Shown: positions 23,716-32,875, counted from the first letter of the stretch. The stretch is DNA of 39,638 nt from Chloroflexota bacterium (GCA_005889275.1 VBFI01000057.1:1-39638); one strand, 5' to 3'. Numbers and translations are program-made. The notes: generated by a model not told the origin, from the letters alone.

Positions 23716-24465
23716 ATGGATCTCGAGGGTCGGACCGCGCTCATCACCGGCGCAGGACGCGGCATCGGTCGCGCGACCGCCGTCCGGCTCGGACGCGAAG
23801 GCGCCCGGATCGCGATCAACTACAAGGGGAACGCGGCCGCCGCCGAGGAGGCGAAGCATCTCGTCGAGCAGGCCGGCGGCGCGGCGATCCTCGTCCGGGG
23901 CGACGTCGCCGCCGATGGAGCGGCCGAAGAAGTCGTGAAGGCGGCGCTCGCGTTCGGCGGCGGCAGGCTCGACATCCTTGTCAATAACGCGGGGATCACC
24001 CGCGACAACCTCCTGCTCCGGATGAGCGCGGAGGAGTGGGACGCGGTCCTCGACCTCAACCTTCGCGGGACGTTCCTCGTCACCAGGGCGGTGATGCGGC
24101 CGATGATGAAACAGCGCTCCGGGCGGATCGTGAACGTCGCATCGATCGCCGGCGTCGTCGGGAACGCCGGGCAGGCGAACTACGCGGCCGCGAAGGCGGG
24201 CATCATCGGTTTCACGAAGACGGTCGCTCGCGAGATGGCGAGCCGGAACATCACCGCCAACGCCGTCGCGCCAGGTTTCGTTCCGACCGATCTGACGAAC
24301 CCGCTTCCCCAGCAGGTGAAGGACGACCTGCTGCGGCAGATCCCGCTCGCCAGGTTCGGGACGGTCGAGGACGTCGCGAACGCGATCGCGTTCCTGGTGT
24401 CCGACGACGCGAGTTACATCACCGGACAGGTCCTCGTCGTCGACGGCGGCATGGTCACCGCCTAA
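23716..24465 (+). CDS. fabG: 3-oxoacyl-ACP reductase
   Basis: A cytoplasmic NADPH-dependent reductase (249 residues, short-chain dehydrogenase family) for the first reduction step of fatty acid synthesis. The cofactor motif TGAGRGIG lies at 11-18, NNAG at 90-93, and the catalytic residues are N115, S143, Y156 and K160 (YAAAK). The C-terminal ITGQVLVVDGGMVTA is typical. The ATG start follows the DUF3072 gene by 23 bp. The context with fabD and fabF favours FabG over other members of the family. Confidence 0.92.
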   Translation: MDLEGRTALITGAGRGIGRATAVRLGREGARIAINYKGNAAAAEEAKHLVEQAGGAAILVRGDVAADGAAEEVVKAALAFGGGRLDILVNNAGITRDNLLLRMSAEEWDAVLDLNLRGTFLVTRAVMRPMMKQRSGRIVNVASIAGVVGNAGQANYAAAKAGIIGFTKTVAREMASRNITANAVAPGFVPTDLTNPLPQQVKDDLLRQIPLARFGTVEDVANAIAFLVSDDASYITGQVLVVDGGMVTA

Positions 24466-24491
24466 GGGGCGGCGTTCCCTAGCATTGGCGC

Positions 24492-24980
24492 GTGCGCCCC
24501 GGGCGGTTGCTCCTTGTCGCGCTCGTCGCCGTCGCCGTTTTCGCCCTCGACCGCGTCACGAAGGCATGGGTTTCCGAGAACATCCCGCTCGGGACCGCTC
24601 GCCCGGTCGTGGGCGACTACGTGCGGATCGTGCATGCGCAGAACACCGGCGCGGCCTTCGGGCTCCTCCCCGAGCGCACGACCCTCCTTTCGGTGCTCTC
24701 GGTCCTCGCCGTGCTCGCGATCGTCTACTACTACCGGCAGATCGCGAGCGCCTCGTGGCTCGTGTCGGCAACGCTCGGGATGCAGCTCGGCGGTGCCTTC
24801 GGAAATCTCCTCGATCGCGTTACGCAGGGATACGTGGTCGACTTCGTCGACGTCGGCGTCGGCGAGGTCCGGTTCTGGGCGTTCAACGTCGCCGACTCCT
24901 CGATCGTCGTCGGCATCTTCGTCGTGACGTTCGCGCTCTGGTACGAGGAGCGCCGCGTGGCCAGACCAAAGCGGGCGTAG
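24492..24980 (+). CDS. lspA: Lipoprotein signal peptidase II
   Basis: An integral membrane aspartic protease (162 residues, four helices) that removes the signal peptide of lipidated prolipoproteins, such as the BMP and TctC proteins in this window. The motifs are DRVTKAWV (20-27), NTGAAFG (51-57), GNLLDRV..GYVVDFVD (104-120) and FNVADSSI (131-138). The catalytic Asp residues are expected to be D117 and D135. The start is GTG at 24492; the stop overlaps the rluD start by one base. Confidence 0.94.
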   Translation: MRPGRLLLVALVAVAVFALDRVTKAWVSENIPLGTARPVVGDYVRIVHAQNTGAAFGLLPERTTLLSVLSVLAVLAIVYYYRQIASASWLVSATLGMQLGGAFGNLLDRVTQGYVVDFVDVGVGEVRFWAFNVADSSIVVGIFVVTFALWYEERRVARPKRA

Positions 24981-25927
24981 TGGGGGAGCGGATCGCGCTG
25001 CGCGTCGACGAGGGCGGCGAGCGCGTCGATCGGTTCCTTGCCGCGCACAGCCTGCTCTCGCGGAGCGCCATCGCCCGCCTCGCGAAGGACGGACATGTGC
25101 GCGTCGACGGCGCGGCGGTCGAGCCCGCGTACAAGGTTCGCGCCGGTCAGGAACTGGTCGTCGACGTGCCCGACGCCGAACCCGCGCTCTCGCTCGCGGC
25201 CGAAGACATCCCGATCGATGTCCTGTACGAGGACGCGGACGTGCTCGTGGTGAACAAGCCGGCCGGCCTCGTGGTGCACCCCGCCTACGGTCACGCGACC
25301 GGGACGCTCGTGAACGCGGTCGTTGGCCGGATCACCGCGGAGACCGGACGCGCGGCGTCCCGTCCGGGGATCGTTCACCGGTTGGACAAGGACACGAGCG
25401 GCGTGCTCATCATCGCGAAGACCGACGTCGCACATCTCGCGCTCGCGCGGCAGCTGCAGGCGAAGGAGTTCGGCAAGGAGTATCTCGCGCTCGTGTGGGG
25501 AGACCCGGGCGCGGCGCCCGCCGTCGTGGAGGCTCCCCTCGAACGCGATCCCGACGACCGGCGCCGCATGGTCGTGCGCGCGACCGGCCGCGACGCGGTC
25601 ACGCGGTTCGCCCGCGTCGCGGTCTGGGGCGCCGGCGCGGGCCGGCGGTCGCTGCTTCACGTACGACCGGTGACCGGGCGGACCCATCAGATCCGCGCGC
25701 ATCTCGCCTACGCCGGAGTCCCTATCGTTGGCGACCCTGTGTACGGGAAGCGCGGTGACCGGAGTGGTCTCGGCCGGCAGTTCCTGCACGCGTGGCGGCT
25801 GACCGTCCGGCTTCCCCGGGCGGGGGAGCGCACGTTCACCGCCCCGCTCGCGGCGGACCTGCGCGCGTACCTCGAGTCGCTCGGCGAGCCGGTGAGCACG
25901 ACCGCTCTCTTCGACGGGATCCGTTGA
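24980..25927 (+). CDS. rluD: RluA-family pseudouridine synthase (RluD-like)
   Basis: A cytoplasmic rRNA-modifying enzyme of 315 residues. An N-terminal S4 RNA-binding domain (about 12-60: ERVDRFLAAHSLLSRSAIAR) is followed by the catalytic domain, with HRLDKDTSG (133-141) carrying the essential D136. VNKPAGLVVHP and GRTHQIRAHLA are the other family motifs. RluD modifies 23S rRNA in E. coli; that exact specificity is inferred. The start GTG at 24980-24982 shares one base with the lspA stop (TAGTG), and the stop overlaps the gmk start. The lspA-rluD pair is common in bacteria. Confidence 0.92.
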   Translation: MGERIALRVDEGGERVDRFLAAHSLLSRSAIARLAKDGHVRVDGAAVEPAYKVRAGQELVVDVPDAEPALSLAAEDIPIDVLYEDADVLVVNKPAGLVVHPAYGHATGTLVNAVVGRITAETGRAASRPGIVHRLDKDTSGVLIIAKTDVAHLALARQLQAKEFGKEYLALVWGDPGAAPAVVEAPLERDPDDRRRMVVRATGRDAVTRFARVAVWGAGAGRRSLLHVRPVTGRTHQIRAHLAYAGVPIVGDPVYGKRGDRSGLGRQFLHAWRLTVRLPRAGERTFTAPLAADLRAYLESLGEPVSTTALFDGIR

Positions 25928-26523
25928 GCCAGATCGACGGGAAGGGACTCCTGGTGATCATCTCGGCGCCGTCTGGCGCCGGAAAGGACGCGGTGCTCGA
26001 GCGCCTCGTGAAGGCGCTCGACGACGCCGTCGTTTACGTGACCGCGACGAGCCGCAAGCCGCGCGCGAACGAGAAGCACGGCGTCCATTACTACTTCTAC
26101 GAGCCGGACAAGTTCCGCGCCGAGATCGAGGCCGGGAACTTCCTCGAGTGGTCGATGGTCCACGGCGATTTCAAAGGCGTTCGGAGGGACGCGCTGGGCG
26201 ACACGCTGCGCGGCCACAAGATCGTGATCGTCAAGCCCGAGCCTCAGGGAATGCGGAAGATCAAGGCGCAGCTGCCGGAAGCGCTGACCATTTTCATCAT
26301 GCCGCCATCGCTCGAGGCGCTTCGCAAGCGCCTCATCGAACGCGGAACGGAGACCCCCGAGCAGCTCGACATCCGCCTGCGTAACGCGGAGATCGAGATG
26401 GCCGCCGCGCCCGAGTACGACTACGTCGTCGAGAACGACGACGGAAAGATCGACGCGACCGTCCGCGAGATCGCGGAGATCATCAAGAAGGAGATGAAGA
26501 AGCCTCGGCACTACGACCTATGA
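25924..26523 (+). CDS. gmk: Guanylate kinase
   Basis: A cytoplasmic enzyme (199 residues) that phosphorylates GMP to GDP. The P-loop is SAPSGAGKDAVLERL (14-28), with Asp where many have Ser or Thr after GK; this GKD form is one I recall from Chloroflexota. GMP-binding motifs follow: TSRKPRANEKHGVHYYF and FLEWSMVHGDFKGV. The C-terminal stretch LIERGTETPEQLDIRLRNA is the lid region. The start is TTG at 25924, overlapping the rluD stop (TTGA), and the stop overlaps the priA start (ATGA). Genes for RNA polymerase omega (rpoZ) and CoaBC, which often lie between gmk and priA, are absent here. Confidence 0.92.
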   Translation: MSQIDGKGLLVIISAPSGAGKDAVLERLVKALDDAVVYVTATSRKPRANEKHGVHYYFYEPDKFRAEIEAGNFLEWSMVHGDFKGVRRDALGDTLRGHKIVIVKPEPQGMRKIKAQLPEALTIFIMPPSLEALRKRLIERGTETPEQLDIRLRNAEIEMAAAPEYDYVVENDDGKIDATVREIAEIIKKEMKKPRHYDL

Positions 26524-28727
26524 GCTCACCGTCCCGCACCGCCGAGGTCGCCGTTTTCGCCGGGCTCCGCGGTCCGGCACGAACGTTCAGCTACGTCGTG
26601 CCAGAAGGTCTCCCGCTCTCGCCGGGTCATCTCGTTCGCGTCGCGCTGGGATCGCGGGCGGTCCCCGGAGTCGTCGTCGCGCTCGACGGTGCGGTCGACC
26701 GAGAGCTCAAGGCGATCGACGCGCTCCTCCATCCACTCCCGCTCCTGCGGCCGCATCAGCTCGCGCTCGCCGCGTGGATCGCCGAGCGCTACCGATGTGG
26801 ACTGGCGGACGCGGTCCGCGCGATGCTTCCGCCCGCGCTCGCGTCGCGAGCGCGCGCGTCGCGGCTCGGAGCCGCCCGAGGCGAGCGGAGCGAGCCGGTC
26901 TTCGCCGTCGCGCCCGCCGGCCGGGCCGCGCTCTACGCCGGGACGCGCGTCGGACCACGTCAGCTCGTCACGCTGCGCGCGCTCGTGGCCGGTGCGGTGA
27001 CGCCGCACGACCTCGTCGACGCGGGCGGGTCCGCGGAGGCCGCGCGGGCGCTCGTGCGGAAGGGCCTCGCGACCGAGGGGCGCCGGGCGGTGCGGCGCGT
27101 ACCGGCGGAGTTCGCGCTCGTCGAGGAGGACCGCGTGCGTGACGCCGAGGCGACGCCCGCGCAGGCGGCGGCCCTTCTCGAGATCGCGGCGGTCCGCGGG
27201 CAGGGGCGGGGTCTCTTGCTTCACGGCGTGACCGCGAGCGGAAAGACCGAGGTGTACCTCCGCGCGGCCGCCGATGCGCTCGCGCGCGGGTACGGCGTGA
27301 TCGTGCTCGTCCCGGAGATCATTCTCACCGCGCAGGTGGTGGCGCGCTTCATCGCGCGCTTCGGCGACCGGGTCGCGCTGCTCCATAGCGCCCTTTCCGC
27401 GGGCGAGCGCTTCGACGAGTGGCGCCGCGTCCTCGACGGCATCGCCGACGTCGTCATCGGCTCGCGTTCGGCGCTCTTCGCGCCCCTCGAGCGCGTCGGC
27501 CTCGTCGTGGTCGACGAGGAGCAGGAGCCGTCGTACAAGCAGGAGAGCGCCCCGCGCTACCACGCCGTGGACACGGCGCTCGCGCTCGGTCGGGCTTCGG
27601 GCGCGACGGTCCTGCTGGGAAGCGCGACGCCTCGGGTCGTCACGTACGAGGCCGCGCGCAACGGCGACCTCACGCTGCTCTCGCTGCCGGAGCGCGTGGG
27701 CGAGATGGCCCTGCCGCCGACGACGATCGTCGATCTCCGGCTTGAGCTGCGCAGTGGGAACCGCGGCACGCTCTCGCGTGAGCTCCGAAAGGCGCTGCAG
27801 CATGCCGTCGGCGGCGGCGAGCAGGCGATCCTCTACCTCAACCGCCGGGGATTCGCGACGATCGTGCTGTGCCGCGACTGCGGATATGTCGCGACGTGTC
27901 CGGCGTGCGAGATCCCGTACGCGTACCACATCGACGGGTCGCTGGTCTGTCATCGGTGCGGCCGGCGGGAGGCGCACGCCCCGGACCGTTGTCCCGCGTG
28001 CGGCGGCGCGCGCATCAAGCAGCTCGGTGTCGGCACGCAACGGGTCGAGGAAGAAGTACGCGCCACGGTCCCGGGGGCACGGATCATCCGGCTCGACCGT
28101 GACGCGGTCCGCGCGAAGGGGGCGCACGCGCGTGCCTACGAGCGGATGCGGTCGGGCGACGCGCAGGTCATCGTCGGGACGCAGATGCTCGCGAAGGGCT
28201 TCGACCTGCCCCGCGTCACCCTCGTCGGTGTCATCAATGCGGATACGGTTCTCAACCTCCCCGACTTCACCGCGGCGGAGCGCACCTTCGAGCTCCTCAC
28301 GCAGGTGCTCGGGCGATCGGGACGCGGCACCGCCGGTGGCCGCGGGATCGTCCAGACCTACCTGCCCGAGCATTACGCGATCCGCGCTTCGGCGGCCCAC
28401 GATTACGGTGCTTTCGTGGAGGCCGAGCTCGCGGGGCGGCGGCGGTTCGGCTACCCGCCGTTCGGCCGCCTTGTGGTGCTCTCGACCCACGCGAAGCGGC
28501 TCGCGACGGTCGACCGCCGCGCGGACGAGCTCGCCCGCTGGCTGCGCGAGGCCGCGAGCGGCGACGCCGAGGTATTCGGTCCGGCGCCCGCGTTCGCCGC
28601 GAAGCGCGCCGGGAGCTATCGCGCGCAGATCGTGCTTCGCGGCGTGCACCCCGAGCGCGTGCTCGGGCGCGTGAGCGTGAACGAGGAGTGGACGGTCGAC
28701 GTTGACCCGGTGACACTTCTCGGATGA
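26520..28727 (+). CDS. priA: Primosomal protein N' (replication restart helicase PriA)
   Basis: A 735-residue superfamily-2 helicase that reloads the replisome at stalled forks. The N-terminal DNA-binding part is followed by Walker A GVTASGKTEVY (near 237-247), Walker B VVVDEEQEPSYKQE, and LLGSATPRV. Two zinc sites are made of eight cysteines in the block starting CRDCGYVATCPACEIPY and ending CPACGG (about 457-500). The helicase C motif GTQMLAKGFDLPRV and the QVLGRSGRGTAGG element follow. ATG at 26520 overlaps the gmk stop, and the stop overlaps the def start. The family and length are normal. Confidence 0.95.
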   Translation: MSSPSRTAEVAVFAGLRGPARTFSYVVPEGLPLSPGHLVRVALGSRAVPGVVVALDGAVDRELKAIDALLHPLPLLRPHQLALAAWIAERYRCGLADAVRAMLPPALASRARASRLGAARGERSEPVFAVAPAGRAALYAGTRVGPRQLVTLRALVAGAVTPHDLVDAGGSAEAARALVRKGLATEGRRAVRRVPAEFALVEEDRVRDAEATPAQAAALLEIAAVRGQGRGLLLHGVTASGKTEVYLRAAADALARGYGVIVLVPEIILTAQVVARFIARFGDRVALLHSALSAGERFDEWRRVLDGIADVVIGSRSALFAPLERVGLVVVDEEQEPSYKQESAPRYHAVDTALALGRASGATVLLGSATPRVVTYEAARNGDLTLLSLPERVGEMALPPTTIVDLRLELRSGNRGTLSRELRKALQHAVGGGEQAILYLNRRGFATIVLCRDCGYVATCPACEIPYAYHIDGSLVCHRCGRREAHAPDRCPACGGARIKQLGVGTQRVEEEVRATVPGARIIRLDRDAVRAKGAHARAYERMRSGDAQVIVGTQMLAKGFDLPRVTLVGVINADTVLNLPDFTAAERTFELLTQVLGRSGRGTAGGRGIVQTYLPEHYAIRASAAHDYGAFVEAELAGRRRFGYPPFGRLVVLSTHAKRLATVDRRADELARWLREAASGDAEVFGPAPAFAAKRAGSYRAQIVLRGVHPERVLGRVSVNEEWTVDVDPVTLLG

Positions 28728-29347
28728 CCGAGGAGGCATCCGGGGCCGTCGAGAAGGCGCCACCCCCGCCGCGCCTGCGCCTCTCGAAGGGCACACCCTG
28801 GCGCATCGACGCGGGCCGGCGAGCGAAATGGACCACCCCCGAGTTCCTCGCCGCGAACGCGGTGGAGGTGCGCCAGATCGGCGATCCGGTGCTGCACGCG
28901 GTCGCGAAGAAGCCGCGCCTTCCTCGCGCCGAGCTCGAGGCGATCGTCGCGCGGATGTTCGCTTCGATGGTCGTCGCCCACGGCATCGGGATCGCCGCGC
29001 CGCAGATCGGCGTCCCGCTCCGGATCGCGATCATGGACGTCGACGACGCGGGAATCGTCGCGATCGAGCCGAGAATCGAGTGGACCAGCGAGGAGGTCGA
29101 GGAGACGAGCGAGGGATGCCTCTCCGTCCGCGGCCTCTACGGAATGCTCGAGCGGCCGGTCGCCGCGCGCCTCGTCGCCATGGACATCCTCGGGAAGCGC
29201 TTCACCCTCGTCGGCGACGAATTCGGGGCGCAGTGCATGCTCCACGAGACCGATCATCTCGACGGCAAGCTCTACGTCGACCGCCTGAAGTCGCGCGACG
29301 ACCTTCATCCGGTCGAGCCGGAAGAGGAGGAACCGGTTTCCGCCTAG
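28724..29347 (+). CDS. def: Peptide deformylase
   Basis: A cytoplasmic metalloenzyme (207 residues) that removes the formyl group from new protein N-termini. Three motifs are intact: GIGIAAPQ (87-94), EGCLSV (130-135) with metal ligand C132, and HETDH (174-178) with H174, H178 and the catalytic E175. About 45 extra N-terminal residues, basic and Pro-rich, precede the core. ATG at 28724 overlaps the priA stop. The next gene, fmt, adds the formyl group that this enzyme removes. Confidence 0.95.
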   Translation: MTEEASGAVEKAPPPPRLRLSKGTPWRIDAGRRAKWTTPEFLAANAVEVRQIGDPVLHAVAKKPRLPRAELEAIVARMFASMVVAHGIGIAAPQIGVPLRIAIMDVDDAGIVAIEPRIEWTSEEVEETSEGCLSVRGLYGMLERPVAARLVAMDILGKRFTLVGDEFGAQCMLHETDHLDGKLYVDRLKSRDDLHPVEPEEEEPVSA

Positions 29348-29355
29348 CCCCCCGC

Positions 29356-30282
29356 ATCGTCTTCCTGGGGACGCCGGCGTTCGCGGTGCCGGCGCTCGAG
29401 GCGCTCCACCGGCTGCGCGAGGACGGCGTCGTCACGATCGCGGGGGTCGTCACCCAGCCCGACCGTCCCGGATCGCGTGGCGTCACGAGCGAGCCCGCCG
29501 TGAAGCGGGCGGCGCGGGCGCTCGGCCTCGCGGTCGTCCAACCGGAGCGCCTCGCCGGGCCGGGCCTCGCCGCCGTACTGGCGATGCGCCCCGAGCTCCT
29601 CGTGTGGGCCGCCTACGGGAACAAGATCCCAAAGGCGCTCCTCGACGCGGTGAGCGGCCGGACGGCGAACGTCCACGCCTCGCTCCTGCCGCGCTGGCGT
29701 GGAGCCGCGCCGATCGCGCACGCGATCCTCGCGGGCGATGACGAGACCGGCGTGACCCTCATGGAGGGAACGCTTGAGCTCGACGCCGGTCCGATCCTCG
29801 CGCAAGCGAAGACGAAGATCGACGCGCGCGAGACCCGCGGCGAGCTCGAGGAGCGCCTGGCGACGATGGGTGGCGAGCTGCTCGAACGCGAGCTGCCACG
29901 CCATCTGCGAGGGCAGCTCGTCCGCCGGCCGCAGGACCCCAAGCGCGTGACGCTCGCGCCGAAGCTCGACCCTGCGCGGGGCGCGCTCGACTTCGCGCGC
30001 CCCGCGGAGGAGGTCGCGCGTCTCGTTCGCGCGTACACGCCTGATCCGGGCGCGTTCACCACGTACCGCGGTCAGCGCATCGGCGTGTTACGCACGACCG
30101 TGACCGGCGGCCGCGGCGTCGACCATGGCACGCTCGAGATCCGCGCCGACGCGCCGCACGTCGCCGCGGGTGCGGGCTGGCTCCGCCTCGACGAGGTGAA
30201 GCCCGCCGGCAAACGTGCCATGAGCGGCGCGGACTGGGCGCGCGGCCTCCGCCTGGGCGGAAGCGAGCGCCTCCCGAGCTAG
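29356..30282 (+). CDS. fmt: Methionyl-tRNA formyltransferase (start codon abnormal)
   Basis: A cytoplasmic enzyme that formylates Met-tRNAfMet using 10-formyl-THF. The conserved core is intact: RIVFLGTPAFAVPALEAL at the N-terminus, NVHASLLPRWRGAAPI (near 105-120 of the usual numbering) and ETGVTLMEGTLELDAGPIL, with the catalytic Asn, His and Asp. The odd point is the start. In the expected place the frame reads GCC CCC CGC ATC GTC TTC with no ATG, GTG or TTG. A good Shine-Dalgarno (AGGAGG, 29325-29330) lies upstream in def. The nearest in-frame GTG is 29386, which would remove the first beta strand. I give ATC at 29356 only as the homology limit. An alternative start or a sequence error is possible. 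Confidence 0.85.
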   Translation: MVFLGTPAFAVPALEALHRLREDGVVTIAGVVTQPDRPGSRGVTSEPAVKRAARALGLAVVQPERLAGPGLAAVLAMRPELLVWAAYGNKIPKALLDAVSGRTANVHASLLPRWRGAAPIAHAILAGDDETGVTLMEGTLELDAGPILAQAKTKIDARETRGELEERLATMGGELLERELPRHLRGQLVRRPQDPKRVTLAPKLDPARGALDFARPAEEVARLVRAYTPDPGAFTTYRGQRIGVLRTTVTGGRGVDHGTLEIRADAPHVAAGAGWLRLDEVKPAGKRAMSGADWARGLRLGGSERLPS

Positions 30283-30306
30283 GACCGCTCCTCCTACGCT
30301 TGACCG

Positions 30307-31377
30307 ATGATCGATGGGTCGAGAGCGATCAGCGAGGTGTCCGACGCCGAGCTCCTCGGGTGGCTGCGCGTGCGTGGGGAGCCCGCCTATCGCGCGAGGC
30401 AGATCCGGCGGCACACCACGCACGGCACCGCGCGCGATTTCGCGGAGCTGAGCGATCTGCCAAAGCCGCTTCGCGACGCCCTCGCAGGGGCGTTTCGCTG
30501 GTCATCGGTCGAACCGGTCCGTGAGGAGGCGAGCGCCGACGGAGAGACGCGGAAGGCGCTCCTCGCGCTGCGGGACGGCCACCACATCGAGACGGTCCTC
30601 ATGCCGCATCACGGCGCGCGAAACGCGGTCTGCGTCTCGACGCAGGCGGGGTGTCCGATGGCCTGCGCGTTCTGCGCCACAGGCGAGATGGGTCTGGTGC
30701 GCAACCTCACGGCGGGCGAGATCCTCGACCAGATCCGCTACTGGCAGCGCGAGCTCGCCGAGCGGGGCGAGCGCGTGTCGCACGTCGTCTACATGGGGAT
30801 GGGGGAGCCGTTCAACAACTACGACGCGACGATGGCGTCGGCGCGCGCGCTCGTCGATCCGGAGCGTTTCGGCGTGAGCGCGCGCCGCCTGACCGTTTCG
30901 ACCTGCGGCGTCGTGCCAGGCATCGACGCTCTGGCCGGTGAGGGATTGCCGATCAACCTCGCGGTCTCCCTGCACGCCCCTGACGATCCGACGCGCGCGC
31001 GGATCATGCCGATCAATCGCAAGTGGGGCGTGGACGAGGTCCTCGCCGCCGCGGCGCGTTACGTCAAGCGGACGAAGCGCCGCGTGACCTTCGAATATGT
31101 GCTCCTCGCCGGCGTCAACGACTCCGATGCGACGGCGCGTTCGCTCGCGGATGCGATCCAGCGACACGGGCCGACGAAGGACGCGCACGTGAATCTCATC
31201 CCCTACAACCCCGGCGCGGGCGGGTTTCACCGGCCGTCGGTCGCCCGCATGGAACGCTTCGCAGAGGTGCTACAGGAGCGTGGGCTCGCGGCGACACTGC
31301 GGATCAGCAAGGGGCAGGACATCGCCGCGGGATGCGGGCAGCTGAAGGTGGCCGAGGGAAAGGCGGCTGCGGTCTAG
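30307..31377 (+). CDS. rlmN: 23S rRNA (adenine-2503-C2) methyltransferase
   Basis: A cytoplasmic radical-SAM enzyme (356 residues) that methylates A2503 of 23S rRNA and often A37 of tRNA. The iron-sulphur motif is CPMACAFC (CxxxCxxC, about 117-124). GMGEPFNNYD, NLAVSLHAPDD and VLLAGVNDSD are family motifs, and the C-terminal cysteine in ISKGQDIAAGCGQLK is the methyl-accepting Cys of the mechanism. It is the last gene of the long plus-strand operon. Its stop abuts that of the convergent MFS gene. Confidence 0.95.
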   Translation: MIDGSRAISEVSDAELLGWLRVRGEPAYRARQIRRHTTHGTARDFAELSDLPKPLRDALAGAFRWSSVEPVREEASADGETRKALLALRDGHHIETVLMPHHGARNAVCVSTQAGCPMACAFCATGEMGLVRNLTAGEILDQIRYWQRELAERGERVSHVVYMGMGEPFNNYDATMASARALVDPERFGVSARRLTVSTCGVVPGIDALAGEGLPINLAVSLHAPDDPTRARIMPINRKWGVDEVLAAAARYVKRTKRRVTFEYVLLAGVNDSDATARSLADAIQRHGPTKDAHVNLIPYNPGAGGFHRPSVARMERFAEVLQERGLAATLRISKGQDIAAGCGQLKVAEGKAAAV

Positions 31378-32634
31378 CTAGACGGGCGCGTAGTCGGTCG
31401 CCGCGCGGAGGCGCGGAATCGGCGAGAACAGAAGGAAGGCGATCGAGAGGGCCATGCCTGCCCAGCCGATCGCGATGCCGCCGCGCGCGCCGATCTGCTC
31501 CGCGACGTACGCCGCGACGAGCGCGCCGAGCGGATAGGCGATGCCGTGCGATACCACGTCGAGCGTCGCGTTCACGCGACCGAGGATGCCGTCCGGTGTC
31601 ACGCCTTGGATGAGCGAGAGCTCTGCGACGCCCTCGATGGTCTGCAGGCCATCGCCGATGAGCTGCGGCAGCAAGAGCATGAGCGTGGCGACCGCCACCG
31701 GTCCCTGCGCGAGCGGCGTCAGCACGCCGAGGATCGACGACGCGATCGCCATGCCCACGAGGGTCGGTCCGATCCCGAGCGCGTTCACGACGCGCGACGC
31801 GAAGAGCGAACCGACGAGCGACCCGACGCCTCCCGCTGAGATGACGATCCCGAGCAGGAACGGGTCGAGGTGCAGCTCGCGTAGCAGGTAGATCGAGTAC
31901 AGGACTCCGTAGAACGCGCCGAAGACGTGTCCCGGCACCGAACGCGCGGCGAGGGGGAAGACGATCGGATGATGACGAACGCTGCGCAGTCCTTCGGCGA
32001 TCTCTTGGACGATCCGCGTCCGCATCACGCGCGGCGGGTGCGACGGCTCGGGCGCGCGGATGAGCACGAGCGAGACCGCGGAGACGATGAACGAGATCGC
32101 GTCGACGAGGATCGCGAACGGCGCGCTGACGAGCTGGACCAGGCCTCCCGCGAAGCTCGGACCCCCGATCTCGGCGATCGACGAGCTCGTGGCCAGCTTG
32201 CTGTTTCCCTCGACGAGCCGGTCCCGGCCGATGAGCGTGGGCACGTACGCGGGATACGCGGCGTCGAAGAGAGCGCCGAGGCAGGAGGCGAGGAACACGA
32301 CCAGGTAGAGCTGCTCGATCCGCAGCGTCCCGAACGCGTACGCCACCGGGATCGACAGCAGAACTGCCGCGCGGATCAGATCGTCCCAGATGAGGAGCGG
32401 CCGACGGCGCAGCCGGTCGACCCATGCGCCGGCGATGAGACCGACGATGAGGATTCCGAGGCTCTGCACGATGACGAGCACGGCGAGCTCCCAGGGGCCC
32501 GCGCCGAGCACGAGGATCGCGACCAGGGGAACCGCGGTCCGCGTGACGACCGAGCCGAGCTTCGAGATGGTCTGCCCGACCCAGAGCCTCAGGAAGTCCG
32601 GGTGCTGCCAGAGCGACGACGCTCGTGTGGACAC
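31378..32634 (-). CDS. MFS transporter (MFS_3 / macrolide-efflux type)
   Basis: A 418-residue membrane protein of the major facilitator superfamily with 12 predicted helices. The start SLWQHPDFLRLWVGQTISKL and the loop AGAWVDRLRRRPLLIW between helices 2 and 3 are typical of the drug- and siderophore-export group with EntS. The substrate is unknown. The start is GTG at 32632-32634. It lies 34 bases after rpmB on the same strand. The stop is placed back to back with the rlmN stop in the palindrome GTCTAGCTAGAC (31372-31383). Confidence 0.9.
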   Translation of the reverse strand: MSTRASSLWQHPDFLRLWVGQTISKLGSVVTRTAVPLVAILVLGAGPWELAVLVIVQSLGILIVGLIAGAWVDRLRRRPLLIWDDLIRAAVLLSIPVAYAFGTLRIEQLYLVVFLASCLGALFDAAYPAYVPTLIGRDRLVEGNSKLATSSSIAEIGGPSFAGGLVQLVSAPFAILVDAISFIVSAVSLVLIRAPEPSHPPRVMRTRIVQEIAEGLRSVRHHPIVFPLAARSVPGHVFGAFYGVLYSIYLLRELHLDPFLLGIVISAGGVGSLVGSLFASRVVNALGIGPTLVGMAIASSILGVLTPLAQGPVAVATLMLLLPQLIGDGLQTIEGVAELSLIQGVTPDGILGRVNATLDVVSHGIAYPLGALVAAYVAEQIGARGGIAIGWAGMALSIAFLLFSPIPRLRAATDYAPV

Positions 32635-32668
32635 GGCGGCAGGCTAACGGCAGACCGCTACGTGTTCG

Positions 32669-32875
32669 CTAGCGGCGGACCCGCTCCCGCTTCTTCGCCA
32701 TGCGCGCGTCCTTGGTCTGATTGCGCCGGCAGCGCGTGCACACGAGCAGCTTCACGCCATCGATGACCGCCGGATGAAGGTTCGCGTCGAACCGGCGGTG
32801 CGTGTGCACCTTCGAATGGCTCACGTTGTATCCGTAGGCGGCGGTTTTGCCGCAGATCGCGCAGGCGCGTGGCAT
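32669..32875 (-). CDS. rpmB: 50S ribosomal protein L28
   Basis: A ribosomal protein of 68 residues, beginning MPRACAICGKTAAYGYNVSH and ending KKRERVRR. The Cys pairs CAIC (5-8) and CTRC (about 51-54) make it the zinc-binding (C+) form. The ATG at 32873-32875 has GAGGAG 9 bases upstream. It is divergent from the FakA-like gene, and its promoter is given below. The length is normal. Confidence 0.95.
   Translation of the reverse strand: MPRACAICGKTAAYGYNVSHSKVHTHRRFDANLHPAVIDGVKLLVCTRCRRNQTKDARMAKKRERVRR

Noticed and set aside
31372-31383. Palindrome GTCTAGCTAGAC between rlmN and the MFS gene as a terminator or operator
   Set aside because: It is just the two back-to-back stop codons with flanking Val codons; no loop or T-run.
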